In this document: positions 1 to 12,549 of the stretch, piece after piece
Numbering within the stretch: the stretch's first letter is position 1
Layout of the letters: each line of letters begins with the position of its first letter
Source: Berberis thunbergii
Taxonomy: Eukaryota; Streptophyta; Magnoliopsida; Ranunculales; Berberidaceae
Reading direction: 5' to 3'
NCBI GenBank assembly: GCA_003290165.1
Contig: QNQO01009150.1
Location: 124,001-188,000 of the forward strand
DNA: 64,000 nucleotides
Translations under genes and position numbers: made by a program
Notes under the pieces: generated by a model
Told to the model about the DNA's origin: nothing
Seen by the model: the letters and a program-made list of their open reading frames with translations, nothing else
Databases searched by the model: none

Positions 1-789
1 ACTCATTCCATATTAAAAAAAAACTCTGTTTTCGTTTCTTATTGAAAACTTTTTTCCTTATTCAACCAAACTTGAAATTATGTTTGATTAATTACCAAAA
101 TTGGATCCACCCTAATGGGCTGGACCTCAACAAAGTTTGCGTATTCTTTTCCTTAATAATTCCACATAGATGGTCGCTAATGATTCGAATATTAATTTCT
201 TCTTTGAAAATTGGATTGGATACGATATGTACATACAAAGAATAGATTAGTGGTAATTGGCCAACTCATGCAGCCATGACCATCAATAATTTTCAATAGT
301 TGGAGGATGGCACAAGTGAATAAGCAATTGCGGACTTCAACCGTTGTTTTAGGTCCAGTTCAAACGGTGGAGAAATGTGTGTTTGGAAGCCATCGCGTGA
401 TTGTTGTTTTACTGTTAAGGTCACTAAAGACCTGCTATGTCACCCCAAAGAGTCTGAAAATTTTTTATCGCATTTGCCATCCGCTATTACCTTTATAAAT
501 CTTTGTCTGCGTATGGAAATTGGTTAGAAGGATGTTTCTAATAGAAGAAAATATGGTTTGCATTGGTTTTAAGTTAGCTTTAAAGTGTAGATGTTGTGAG
601 ATTCCATACTTTGAATCTGCTAAACTTCTATTCATTGAGAGTGATTTGCCGTAGAGGGTATGACATCATTTTGATTTATTGTTTGGAATTCATTGGCATC
701 ACCCAACCAAAGTATACACCTTGTAGCAGGTATGGTTCAAATAAGATGCAGCTGGAACTCATCTTGGAGTTCTTTATAGCCTGACTCCC
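1..789. other. AT-rich flank, no gene recognised
   Basis: Only short frames without recognisable domains are present. The stretch lies directly upstream of the LINE-like fragment at 790, so it may be decayed LINE sequence (reverse-transcriptase zinc-binding region), but I cannot show this. Confidence 0.4.
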
Positions 790-1040
790 ATGTTCGTCTT
801 GTGGGAAATTTGGCTTCAAAGATATAATCGACTGTACGAGCAGAGAATGTGGAGTTCTAATTTCATTATCATTAAAGTCAAATATTGGCTAAAACTCAAT
901 TTGAATATCTTTGTGCCTAAAACGATTTCCATTGATCAAGATGGAGTGATTGGCTCACTAAGTCTCAAGGTTTTTTTTCTTCAAATTGAAATTGAATTTG
1001 GTTGTGTATTGAAATCCCCACTAGTAGAGTGGGTGGTGGT
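790..1040 (+). pseudogene. LINE fragment upstream of the RNase H domain
   Basis: The frame reads WEIWLQRYNRLYEQ near its start. This resembles the 'W-x-IW-x-x-RN-x-x-x-F' segment that plant non-LTR retrotransposons carry between the zinc-binding region and the RNase H domain. It stops exactly where element F begins (1041). The matching RNase H part (VNTD... onward) resumes right after F ends (7950). I infer that one LINE was split by F. The identification rests on a short motif and on this continuity, not on a full domain. Confidence 0.45.
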
Positions 1041-2414
1041 TGATTGATGCAAAAAATCGACATTAATGTCATTGCATGATTTTCGACATCAATTAAAGAA
1101 ATATTTATCTTTTTTTTTATTTCTTTCTTCAACCTACAATACACTTCATAAATGCATAGTGGAAGTAGGGGTTATCGACTACTTCACATGGATTAGAAGA
1201 TAATATTTGAATTTTAATTTAAAGAATAAAGAGAAGACCAAAATAATGGATGGGGAGATGTTGAGAGATGATATGATTCTAAAACAAAATAATAACTTGT
1301 AACAAAAATGAATATAGAGAAATCTCAAGGGTATGAGAATCACCCCACTCAAACATAATGATTGTACAATGTAATTCCAATTTCTCCCAAAATACTCAAA
1401 TCACATGATTTCTCAACATACATGACTTGAGTTGTGGGATTAAAGAAGTAAAACTCTTTTTATTTTCATCAAACTTTAACCAAATCCATTGTTTTATTTC
1501 TAAAATGTCATTGAATTTCGAATATGTTTTTCATCGGAAAAATCCTAAAAGACATGGAAATAATTTATTCTTTCGAACCAAAATTATTATCCATTAACAA
1601 ATGAAGCCTTTTTTCGAAGTACTTCTTACAATTCATTGTTCTACTTTATTTTCTAAATGAAACATAATCTAACTATCATTATATTTTCATGGGACTCAAT
1701 CTCTTCCCCATGAGAGGGGATATTAACTCTCCATAAATAATGAGAATAAACTAAAGTTAAAGGAGAAAGATAAACAATTGGGAAAGAGAAACAAAGATAG
1801 AACTTACTTCTTCAATGAAAAAATTAAAATGTTGGAAAGTAGTACATGCACTTCTCTACCAAGCAAAAATCTAAGTCAAGAACTACAATAAAAAAAAACT
1901 CTCTAAGAAAAACTATCCTTTATGAACTCCATGTATGGGGTTTTATAGATAAAAAGGTTTGGAGTGAAATAAGGAAACATGGTTAAGTGACAAGGAAACA
2001 TGGTTTGAGTTAAACAAAGAAACATGAAAACATGGTTGAGTGAAACAAAGAATGGTGTTGGAGTTGAATAAGGAAACATGACTTGTAGAAATTTTTTATG
2101 ATAAAGGTTGCCATATGGATGTCTAAATCTTCATGTTGATTTTCTCAAGATCAGTAGTTGTTGATGCTTTTTGGGTTTGATTTCATGGGACTTGGGATTG
2201 AAATCCTTAAATCCTCATGAATGCATTTGAACTCCTACTAGGCCTTCTAGTTGTTGAATTTAGCCTTATTGTGCCACTTTATGCATGATTTGAGATTTGT
2301 GTTTGATTTTCTACAAAATGCACAAAATACACGTAATGAGATATTTTATCGGGTAATTGGACTTAACAATTGTATATTTAGGGGTGTAAAAATCAATGTT
2401 TTGGGTACTTATCA
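1041..2414 (-). repeat. 3' LTR of element F
   Basis: Homologous along its length to 6552-7949. Shared landmarks are the paired 'cgacattaatg ... cgacat' words near the left end and 'gtgtaaaaatc.atgttttgg' near the right end. The polypurine-like tract GGGGTGGTG (minus strand) abuts its right edge. Confidence 0.75.
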
Positions 2415-2793
2415 CACCACCCCTAAACAACCTTTTGCTAGTCATCTAGCAAAGAACAGCGAAAAGAAAGATAATAACACAACACAAAATATTTTTATTC
2501 GTCCTCAACTTCTCAAAGAAATTGATGCCATTTTCGCTAGTATGACTCGATTGTATTTATAATATGCAATAACGCCTTGAACCTCTAACATGACACTAAA
2601 TGAGGAGTTTTAGCCTCCTAAGGGTTATCCAGGATGACACACACAAACATTTTTATTTTATTTTATTTGAAACAAAATTGATGTGTGCCCTATTTTTCTT
2701 AGAGAATATCCTTGTTATTCAACCACGTAGAAGACAAGAGACATAAGTAAGTAGTTACTAAAATGCACATTACAAGTGAACATCTTTGGAACA

Positions 2794-2865
<72 letters not shown>

Positions 2866-3829
2866 AACCAACAAATGCAACTTTTTGTGTCAATGTAACG
2901 TACATCCTAATCCACCTTTGGAATAGCCGTTTTGATTTCAAAACTCAGCTGTTAATCTTTCTGAAATGATCACTTTGAGTTTGGGTAAAATATTTTCTCT
3001 CTTGCATGTGAGGAAAAAAGGAAATGCAAAAATTCAAACTTCTCACATGCTCATAAAAATAAAAGGACATGAAAGAGAATAATAGTCTGATGGAAGGAAT
3101 GTTGCTCACTAGCAAGAATGTTGAGTTACCCACCATAACTTTTTCTTATCTACTATCCACTTCTTACCATACCTTACCATGGGGTTAATTAGGACTTCTC
3201 TAAAATAAAAATGATTTTGGCTTGATTTTTTTATGAGGAAGAGTGGGGTAGATGGTAAGTAAACAGATGTTTCTAAAAAGGTGGGGTCTTTAAATAGCTT
3301 AATAAGGAACGCATCAATCACTACCTTTTATTTTTCTTTTTTTCACAACCCTCTTTTTATCTGTTTCCTTTTTCAAAACCTTTTTTCACAGCTTCTTTTT
3401 TCTTCTCTAAAATACCTTGGACTTTGGATTTTCACTTTGCACTCCCCTTTTTCTTCATACAACTTCCTAACATTTTTCATAAACAAAAATGGGAAAATGG
3501 GGTTATATATATATATATAATAACCCAAGACAAAGGCTCACATTGGTATTGGATGAAATGTTTAGCAAGATGGCTTTGGGAAGGTTCGGATGGACAAGAG
3601 ATGCCTAATTTACCTTCTATGGTTTGGTAATGGTTATAAGTCTCAAATAGACAATAAGACCTATGTTTATCTTAACTCGAAAAAGATGTCATCACTAGTG
3701 ATCAACCAAAAAGAAGAATAATGAGACTTCACAACAAGTTAATGTCCAATAAAATTTTAAGTCATCATATGACTCGGAGTTAATGTCAATTAAAATTTGA
3801 AATGAAAGAATTAGGAGATACTTAGGTGT
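2415..3829. other. Internal region of F, non-coding part
   Basis: Apart from the (GT)n microsatellite I see no conserved protein domain on either strand. The frames here are short and look random. Confidence 0.5.
2796..2862. repeat. (GT)n microsatellite
   Basis: About 33 uninterrupted GT units. It creates a meaningless Thr-His repeat frame on the minus strand. Confidence 0.97.
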
Positions 3830-4113
3830 CGCGCCCATAGAGGACAAAATTAGATAAAGGCGTTTAACTTGTTTTGGTCATGTGGGAAGGAGACCAAGCA
3901 CGACGCCAATTAGAAAATGTCTAGATTGGCAAGTTAATGGAGGGTGTAGACGGAGGGGACGACCATTGAAACTTGGATGAAGGCGGTGAATGAAGATATC
4001 ATTGAGCTTGGATTAGGCGAGGATATGTGGGAAGACCGCATTGCTTGGAGAACCAAAATCGATGTAGCCGACGTAAATATCGAGAATGGGCTTTGATGAT
4101 GATGATGATGATG
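3830..4113 (+). pseudogene. 3' end of an L1-type LINE with GAT tail
   Basis: With frame changes and stops, the plus strand carries the hallmarks of the last part of a plant L1 ORF2 protein. A piece like LTCFGHVGRRP is followed by GRPLK, then TWMKAVNEDIIELGLGEDM and RIAWRTKIDVAD. These parallel the family's 'RWFGHV-RRP', 'GRGRPKKTW', 'D...LGL-EDM' and 'R..WR..I.VAD' blocks. The frame ends at a TGA at 4094-4096 and runs straight into a (GAT)n tract (about 4093-4113), like the short tandem tail of LINE insertions. It lies inside element F and is dead. Confidence 0.75.
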
Positions 4114-6015
4114 ATATGACTCGGAGTTGTGTAAAAACTCTCTGAATAAAATGAAAAGTATGATAGCTCACTAGGTTAAAGTCTCCACTATTATTATTCC
4201 TCTAGATTCTTTGAATTTACTTAGTTCTGTATTCCAAACTACATCTGTGGTCATTGTGCAAAAAAATATTTGTTCCTGAATGCTCAAATACAATGTTTAC
4301 TCTAGTAATAAACTCCCAACATCTCTTTGCCTAAATATAATGATTCAAACAAGCCAATCTCATCATAGCTAGGATACCACACCTTTTTTGTTTTTATTTA
4401 TTTATTTATTTAGAAAAATATTTTCAAAAGATGTATGAATTTTGATGAATCTTCCCACCACCAAATAAATAGAACATTGTCCCCAATGTTAAACAAATGA
4501 AATGAAAAGTAAGAAATACAAATTTCAACTTATTACCACAAGTGATTTGTTGAACATCTGTACATCCCTACAATGAAAAAGAGTGAGTTGGTGAGGGTGA
4601 TGTATTCTTAAAAATACATCACCCCCAAACAGGCATTGGCGGTATTATTAATTTTTTATTTTTATTTTTATGAGTGAATGAATGTATAAACGGATTGGGT
4701 ACAAACCAAGAGTTGGCGGTGGTGAAGAGGCAAAGAGTGGATTGGCTAGAAAAATTTTGGGTACGAACCAAGCGTTTATTGGGTCGTTCCCAAACTTTCA
4801 TAAAAGGAAAAAAATGAGATGAAAAGATGACAGTGACAAAACACAATATCAAGTATCCCTAAACAATTTCTAAGAAGACATACACAAGCAACAATCACTT
4901 CTAAACCAAACAAATGCTAAATCTTAGCAAACAACGTTTTAATGAGATTTTATCTTGTTAATTGTAAGGGACAAGATTGATTGAAATCAGCGGGCGTTAC
5001 ACTGTTATCTATTATTGCCTGATTAGATAGGGTGCTAACAGATAATCCTAAAAGTTTGTATCCAATAGTGCAAAGTCCAAAATCAAGATGTCAGAGTTAC
5101 ACTTGCAAGAATCCAGATTATTGCACAAGTGACAGGAGATCACATGGTCTAATTAAGAATTGTACCTGTGCTATCGCTTTGTAGACCGATTGATATGAGA
5201 ACGATGCGTATCAAATACGTACTTAGGGTGTGTGTTCCTAGCCAAAACTATTAGTTACACCACGTCTTTCTGTGCTCTATAGCTTACTAGTGACTCGGCG
5301 TACCGGGTGAGTTACCCATGTGGCAGCGGTATCCCGGAGTTCATTGAATGATTAAACCTATCATCACATTTAGCTTTAGTCAACACAAAATTCAGTAGAA
5401 TAACCTTTGTCTTAGTTGTCCTATGAACACTACTCTAGTTAACTGTAATCTTAGTTTATTTTATTATGTGCCTTGGTTTCACACAGCTGGAGTGATGAGG
5501 TGGGTAATGAAATCCCACCAGTTTCAAATACAAGGCTAAGTCTACCCTCTTTGTTTATGGTAGTTTATAACGTAGTCAACCATGCAGTTCGTTAAGATGC
5601 AGAAACATAAACAAACACCAAGTAATGTTTAATCGTTTTTCACTCAGCACCCAAGCCACTAAAACAATGTGTCTGAAAGAGATACTAACTTGTGAGCTCG
5701 GGCACAAGGTCTCCCCCGTGGGAGTAGAGAAAAGTGTTATTTGAGAGTTACTCCTCCTAGGTTCATGCAATTTCCATCTCACTCACAATACCACTGGTTG
5801 TCCACTACAAAAAAAAATTGCCCTTTTCAAAGAACAAATTATTTTTTTATTTTTTATTTTTTATTTTTTATTTTTTATTTTTATTTCTGACTTCGATTGC
5901 TATCTAAATAAATAAACACATAATTAATCAATTATAGACAGATGGAAAGGTGTTTAATGGTTTTGGTCAAAAAGTCATAATTTATTTTTGTTTTTGTTTT
6001 TGTTTTTGTTTTTGT

Positions 6016-6046
<31 letters not shown>

Positions 6047-6551
6047 TGTTTTTGTTTTTGTTTTTTTAAAGTGAATTAATTCTAACCTAAAACTAACAAT
6101 CAACTTAATGCTAAAATAATTACTAACTATTACAAGTTGCACTCGACCATTCAAGGCATATAAAAAAAATTACATTAAAGAATAATCTTTCTTCCTCAAT
6201 AGAAGCAACAAAAAAAAGGTCTTCAAGCAAGTCTTAAGCAATTTCACAACTTAATCACCCACTTTTCCAAAAGAATTTGTTCAACAAGAACCCAACCTCA
6301 AAAAAATCAGCAATTCAGGAGAGTGTCATGGAATTCATTGTAACATTTTCACGTTAAACGAACATTGTTTGAGCCATCTGCCGCTGTGTTGTTTCCGTTA
6401 TATGCTGAAAATTACCAAAAAAAATGCATAAAGATGAGAAAAACTATAGAAAGGGAAGAAAAATAAAGAAATTATAAATATTCTCTGTTGTCTCCAAAGT
6501 CGTATCGTCAAGAATGTCTTCCTTTACCAAGTGATGTGCAGCGACGCCATT
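4114..6551. other. Internal region of F, non-coding, low-complexity tracts
   Basis: No recognisable retroviral-type domain. A 68-codon frame on the minus strand (5576-5782) matches nothing I know. Low-complexity tracts are a TTTTTA-type run at about 5843-5885 and a TTTTTG-type run at about 5986-6067. The minus-strand end next to 6551 is the putative primer-binding side of element F. Confidence 0.5.
5843..6067. repeat. (TTTTTA)n and (TTTTTG)n low-complexity tracts
   Basis: Two separate imperfect runs, one of TTTTTA/TTTTA units (about 5843-5885) and one of TTTTTG/TTTTG units (about 5986-6067), separated by ordinary sequence. Confidence 0.9.
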
Positions 6552-7949
6552 TGATTGATGCCAAAATTCGACATTAATGTGGTTGCATGATTTTCGACAT
6601 TAATCAAAGAAATGTTTTTTTTTGTTATTTTTCCTTCAACTTACAATACACTTCAACAATGCATAGTGGAATTAGAAGTCATCGACTACTTCACTTGGAT
6701 TAGAAGATAATATTTGAATTTTAATTTAAAAAATAAAGAGAAAAGCAAAATAATGTATGGTGAGATGTTGAGAAATGATATGATTCTAAAACAAAATACA
6801 AACTTGTAACAAAAATGAATATAGAGAAATCTCAAGGGTATGAGAATCACCTCATTCAAACATAATGATTGTACAATGTAATTTCAATTTCTCCCAAAAT
6901 ACTCAAATCACATGGTTTTTCAACCTACATGACTTGAATTGTGGGATTAAAGAAGTAAAAGTCTTTTCATTTTCTTCAAATTTTAACCGAATCCATTGTT
7001 TTATTTCTAAAACATCATTGGATTTTGATTATGTTTTTCATCATAAAAATCCTTAAAGACATGGAAATAATTTATTCTTTGGAATAAAATCATTATCCAT
7101 TTAACAAATGAAGCATTCTTTCAAAGTACTTCTTACTATTCATTGTTTTACTTTACTTCCTAAATGAAACATAATCTAACTATCATTATATCTTCATGGG
7201 GCTCAATCTCTTCCCCTTGAAAGGGGAGATTAGCTCTCCATGAATAATGAGAATAAACTAAAAGTTAAATGAGAAAGATAAACAACTGAGAAAGAGAAAC
7301 AAAGATAAAACTTACTTCTTCAATGGAAAAATTAAATTGTTGGAAACTAGTACATGCACTTCTCTACCAAGCAAAAATCTAAAGCCAAGAACTACAATAA
7401 AAAAAAATATATCTAAGAAAAACTATTCTTTATGAACTCCATGTATGGGGTTTTTATAAGTAAAAAAGTTTTGAATGAAATAAGGAAACATGGTTGAGTG
7501 AAACAAGGAAACATGGTTTGAGTTAAACAAGAAACATGGAAACATGGTTGAATAAAACAAGAAAACATGGTTGACTGAAACAAGGAATTGTGTTGGAGTT
7601 GAATAAGGAAACATGTCATGTAGAGATTTTTTAATGATAAAGTCGGTCATGTGGATGTCAAAATCTTCATGTTGATTTTCTCGAGATCCATAGTTGTTGA
7701 TGCTTTGTGGGCTTTACTTCATGGGTCTTGGGATTGAAATTCTTTAATCATTATGAATGCATTTGAACTCCTACTGGGCCTTCTAGTTGTTGAATTTAGC
7801 CTTATTGTGTCATTTTATGCATTATTTGAGATTTGTGCTTGAATTCCTATAAAATGCACAAAATACACGTAATGAGATAATTTATTGGATAATTGGACTT
7901 AACAATTGTATATTTAAGGGTGTAAAAATCGATGTTTTGGTGCTTATTA
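6552..7949 (-). repeat. 5' LTR of element F
   Basis: Second copy of the 1.4-kb repeat, collinear with 1041-2414 and differing by many point changes and small indels, so the insertion is old. On the minus strand the primer-binding-like motif follows at once (6551 downward). Confidence 0.75.
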
Positions 7950-8424
7950 ACTGTGAACACAGATGAATTTCTAAAGATAATATCTCGACTGGAGGGGTAG
8001 TGATTTGAAATGATGAAGGGTGTTGCATTATGGCCATGCAAGTCTATTTTAGCAATGGGTTGAACAATAGAGTTGAATCTTTGGCTTTTTTAGAAGGTTT
8101 GATTATTTGTGTTGAAGCTCGGCTTGGAAAGGTGGTGATGCAAACAGATTCATTGTGTGTAAGGCAATGGTTTTTTTAATCTTATAAGATCTCATGAAAT
8201 TTAATTTCCATTTGGTTGAATATCACAAGTATCAGTAAAAAAAACTACAATGTGTGGTAGTTCATGTATACCGTGAAGCCAACACTGTAGCTGATGCATA
8301 TATAAACCAATAGTGCACAAATAGAAAAACAAAACAGACTCTTCGATTAAACTTCACTTCCAAGGTATCCAAAAGCCTTGTTATGGCTGGAACCCATAGT
8401 GCTTATATTAGGCGTTTAAGATAG
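7950..8424 (+). pseudogene. LINE-type RNase H domain (RVT_3-like), degenerate
   Basis: The frame opens VNTDEFLK, then reads NISTGGVVI-stop-NDEGCC, ESLAFLEGL, VVMQTDSLCV and, after a break, VVHVYREANTVADA. These are the ordered signature blocks of the plant retrotransposon RNase H family: 'VNTDGS', 'GGGGVIRND.G', 'AE..A...GL', 'E.DS', 'V.REAN..AD.LA'. Stops and frame changes show it is dead. It begins exactly at the right edge of element F and continues the LINE piece ending at 1040. Confidence 0.8.
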
Positions 8425-8529
8425 GGGTAGTTTTTCTTGATCATTTTCGGCTAAAGTCGTGATGTATCCCCGATGTAAATAAAATTGTGTGACAAGTAAT
8501 AAATTTTTGGCATCCCATTGCTTCCCTTT

Positions 8530-8617
8530 TTAACGCTACCCCCAAAAATTAATATAATAGCAATTTCACAAGTTCAACAAATTGCATGGTTAAAATTAAT
8601 TTTTGGGGTAGTGTTAA
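8530..8617. repeat. Short foldback MITE-like hairpin
   Basis: TTAACGCTACCCCCAAAAAT at 8530 is mirrored by ATTTTTGGGGTAGTGTTAA ending at 8617, with about 36 bases between the arms. It lies upstream of the dead formate-tetrahydrofolate ligase gene. No clear target duplication. Confidence 0.65.
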
Positions 8618-8982
8618 TAAGGCTCGACTACATAATAGAACTTCAATAACACTGTCATGTCATTTAATAATTCAGAATAATATTTCCCTCTTACCAATAT
8701 TATGGAGAGCCAATGACCAAAACCTTACATAGAAAGACCAAATCCAAGGGGAATGTTCTATTTGCAGAGTATCCATTTGACGATGGACCCAAATCATTTC
8801 ATCTCCAGCTTCATCTCTATCTTCTTCTTTTTAGTTTCATTGCAGTGACAATATCAATCCAAATCATCACAAGCCCTTTGTGATCAAGGCGTCAATGAGT
8901 TCACCATCAACGAACACATTGAGGAAAGTTGAAGTTGTCTCCCTTGTTCCACCTGATATCGCTATTACAAACTCGATTCTTT

Positions 8983-9599
8983 TGATGCGCTCAAATTTGT
9001 CCCCTTGGCTTTGACCTACAAAATGAATAGCGATGAACCAAGGACCAACGTGTGGGTGTCCAAAGGCATTCCAGTGATAAAAAAAAAAAAATGTCAGGCT
9101 CTGAACAAGAAAGTGGAATTTGGCTTGTTAAAATTAGAGTTGGATACCTTCATTTTTCCTATTGTTCACCTTATATGATGAGAGAATTTATCTCCTTCAT
9201 TGACTTTATTACCTTCAATTGCACAATAAAAGGAGAAAATCTTATTCAGGTTCTCCCTCTATCAAGTTCCTTGTAGGGTTCCATGACTTTATATTCTTTG
9301 GTATATGTTCCTTTTAGGAATCAATGTCCTTCTCCTAGTTGAACTAGGAATGGTCTAAATGGGCCTTGGCTTATTTTATCTCAAGGGTCTGCGTTCTTAC
9401 CTTCTGTTCTGGGTCAAGCTTTTAGATTCCTGCCATATTGTGCTTATATAATCTGGGTTTGATCTTCTGACTTATAGAATTAATTGGGCTTGACTGGGAC
9501 CTGGTATGGGCCTGACTGAGGACTGGTCCATTCGAGCCATCGGTTGGTTCATGCCACATGTGTCTAGTTGCGATTGGATGATTGTTTGATGTCTCATCA
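8983..9599 (-). repeat. 3' LTR of element C
   Basis: On the minus strand it starts TGATGAGACATC and ends GCGCATCA. Its outer third is recognisably related to the LTR ends of A, D and E (words such as 'tttgacct', 'gagccaaggac', 'gtggtggccgatg'). Confidence 0.8.
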
Positions 9600-9763
9600 G
9601 TTACTCCCCCTAGTTAGTAAATATACCTACAAGCCCACTAACTTGCCATATGTGGAGGGTCTGTGCTACACCATGATGGCTTTCTTTGACAATTCTTAGG
9701 GTTATGTGCAACATTTAGTGATAGCACGAGCGTTGGGTGGTTGCTTCTTCCACACACCAAGCC

Positions 9764-9770
9764 TATATAA
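9764..9770 (+). promoter_or_regulatory. TATA box of the reversed ORF in element C
   Basis: CCTATATAAG lies 165 bp inside the 3' LTR and points inward, opposite to gag/pol, upstream of the reversed ORF. Elements A, D and E have the same motif at nearly the same distance. Confidence 0.6.
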
Positions 9771-9959
9771 GTTTATTTCGTGGAATTTGGTCTCTTCACA
9801 TCCCCAAAATTTCCTGAGCTCTCTGTTGTATAATGTCTTCAAACTTTTAACTTGAATCCAGAACAATTTCCATCTCTTTCTAATCATATATGTTAAGGGA
9901 TTTTCCCCCGATGATCAATTGGTCTCCTGCCTTGAGTTATTCAAAGAGTCGTTGATAAC

Positions 9960-12402
9960 TGAGATGGACTTAGTTGAACTCCATCAAAAGAAACAAATCC
10001 CTACGGATCTAGAACTCGTAATTTTGGGACCAGGCTATTTTCCTACTTAGTCGAGGAAAGGTTTTGTCTGCCTATACAAGGTCATGCTCAAGGTTAGCCT
10101 TAATTTATGATTCCTGACGCCATCTTCATTTTCTATACCATGGCATCCCTTCAGCTCAATTGGAACTAAATGTGTGGAAGACCATGATTGCGACTCTAGT
10201 CAGGGTGAAGTAGTTTGGGCTCTATTTGTCAACGAAAGTGTTCCACTTGTTGACTTCCATTAGGATGAATCCCAATGGGATTTTCGCCTTGAGGAAACCT
10301 GCCTGCTTTAAGGAACACCCAAACGACTTCAAGAACTGGCAAAAATACTACTTCTTTGCTTCTACGAGTTTAAGATAGTTCTCGTTTGAAAATCGGATCG
10401 TCTTCCGCACCTTTAGGAAATCGAGTAAGTTTAATTCTTTTTCTTCCTTTTTATCTTATAATATACCTTGAACTATTGATTGACTTATCGTTTGTTTGTA
10501 ATCAAATACTTGCCTCCTCTTACTTTCACCCCTGGAAAGGAGTAGACGAAGGTTTAGTTCCTCAAGTTGCTAGTGAGGGTTGTTCTGGATGTCCCCATTA
10601 GGAAGACATCAGGCAGAATGGCCTACCAAGACCGATGGTTTGGAGCAGACTCTAACTACTTTTGGAGGCTCCTCTTCAGTGTTCAAGACCCTTAGAAAAT
10701 GATGGCTTTAGAGAGGCTAGTTTCTCCGAGTTTTGCTAACCTCCCTATAAAAAGCGCATTTGAAGTTCGCTGAGATTGATCACCCCAGTAGAACAAGTAA
10801 ATGAAAGGCTATGACCGAGTCAAACAGGCTTCTCTGGCTGGCATTAAGGTCCTTTGCCAACCTTGTTCCTCGTTCTCCGCTGATCTCCCTAGAAGATAAG
10901 TTTTCACAAATTGCAGGGATTGATGACCCAGTAAAATTAGTGAGGAAGAGGTTGTGATTGAGTTAAATAGGCTCATCCAGCTTTCATTGAAGTTATCTGC
11001 CAAGCCTGTAGCAGAACATCCTGATTTAGAGGACATCACATATGATCCATCGGTGGATCCTACTATTGAGGCTGGTGAATGAGGGCAGAGTTCGAGGGCC
11101 ACACTCTCAAGGGCGATCAGTGGACTGATTGGCTACCTAAATCCATGTTTCCACCCTTATATGTAGAACATGCCTTTCCTAAATCCTCTTCATGCTGTTG
11201 CGGACAAGAGGAAGGGAGTTGTTGAGTTTTCTCCTTCTTCTGACATTGCAAGAAGATAGGCAACTTTGATTCCTTACCCAACGTTTTGTACTCTGACGCT
11301 TGGGCTAGTCTTATTGTTCCAGGAGCTCTTCACATTGGTACTGATGTAAGCATGTTTGGCATCATGAGGTGGACTATAGAAAAGGGCTCCCATCAGCATA
11401 TTAAGGACTGATCCATTAGCTGGCCAATCATGCACCATTACAGGAAAGAATAGTTGGGGGATCACCTAGATCAGATAGAGAAGTACTTGATGTTGGTAAG
11501 TTAGCAACATGCCTTTCAGTTTTGACTTATGTTCTGATTGTTGTTCTTCTTTGTGTTAATAACTCTTGCTTGTTTTTTTTACTATGGAATGACCCACCTG
11601 AACTATGCCGGATAGTGGGGACTGCGGTGGAGGCTGCTTGAAATGAAGTTTACGCCTTAGAGGGGGTGTTCGCTGAGTAGCAATTAAAGCTATCATATGC
11701 TCTCTTTGAGGTAGATGATCTGAAAAGGCAGTTGGCTGCCCAGTCTAGTCAGGAGGCTCAGCTGAAAGAGGCATAGGAAAGCTTAGACAAGACAATTGCT
11801 AAGAAAATTGCAATGGCTGGTGAGTTGGACTTTGCTCAGGAGACCATTGTTGACTCTCAGAAGGCCGTGGGAGAGGCATAAGCCAAAGCTGCTTATCAAA
11901 CCGATCTTCGTGAGAAGGTTGAGGTGTATTTGTTCTTCTCTAACTAGGAGTTGGGTGTCTTGATAGAATAGCCGGAGTTCGAGCGGATTAGGTAACAATG
12001 TTGCCCATAGGCAGGCAGATTGCAAAAAAGGATTGGCTCGGGCCAAAGAGGAGTTGACCATCTAAAAGGCACAATGGGAAGCCCAAGAGAATGAACTCCT
12101 TGAGGCTATGGAGACTGTCCAATTCAACTAAGTTGTTGAAGGGATACATGAGCTACTTGATATGATAGAGCAGGAGCAAGAAGACTGGGACATCTCTACT
12201 TACAGGGCACTAACCTATGTGTATTTCAAGGAGGCGAATGAACCCCTCATTTTTTCCATTTTTGGATGGTCCTAATGTTGCTTTAGGTGTCTCAAAGTCT
12301 ATTTTTGTTGGTTCAAGGCTCTCTCCAGACTCTTCTCGGGATGCTTCGTCTCCTTTTGAACTTGTACCCACTGCCCCAGTTGAGTTCGGTCCTGCTCCTT
12401 GA
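9960..12402 (+). pseudogene. Reversed additional ORF of element C: transposase_28-like domain plus coiled coil
   Basis: The frame is broken by stops but reads, in order: RKGFVCLYK; PSAQLELNVWKTMIATLV (the 'PP-Q-PN-WR-LI' core also seen in E and A); FKNWQKYYFFASTS; then a long Lys/Glu/Ala-rich coiled-coil segment (DLKRQLAAQSSQEAQ, AKKIAMAGELDFAQE) at about 11650-11930. The last block (12217-12402) ends in VPTAPVEFGPAP and a stop. This resembles the 'putative gypsy type transposon' family (PF04195) with its usual coiled-coil tail. It runs opposite to the element's pol direction, as the antisense additional ORFs of Tat-lineage elements do. Function is unknown. Confidence 0.65.
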
Positions 12403-12549
12403 ACGTAGCTTACTGTGTATAAGCCCTTATTTTATCAATAAAACTTGTGTTTCCTTTCTTATACTTGCGTTTATATCTGTGTACTTGCTTGAATCTTAAA
12501 ACGCCAAATTTAAGTAAATCTTTGTTTCTATTCTGACTAGGTTGTGTAG

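Larger units (their letters stand above)
1041..7949 (-). mobile_element. LTR retrotransposon F, non-autonomous, minus strand
   Basis: Two similar copies of a 1.4-kb sequence (1041-2414 and 6552-7949) lie in direct orientation and flank about 4.1 kb without recognisable gag or pol. Read on the minus strand, each copy begins TGATAAG/TAATAAG and ends in GCATCAATCA, as LTRs do. Just inside the right copy the minus strand reads AATGGCGTCGCTGC, close to the TGGCGCCGTTGCCGGGG primer-binding region of Athila/Tat-type gypsy elements. Just inside the left copy it reads TTTAGGGGTGGTG, a good polypurine tract. Lack of coding capacity suggests a LARD-type non-autonomous element. I could not find a clean target duplication (GTGGT against ACTGT). 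The internal part also holds a LINE piece and microsatellites. Confidence 0.75.

Noticed and set aside
2699..2941. 80-codon minus-strand frame with a long Thr-His repeat
   Set aside because: It is the (GT)n microsatellite read as codons, with no sign of a gene.
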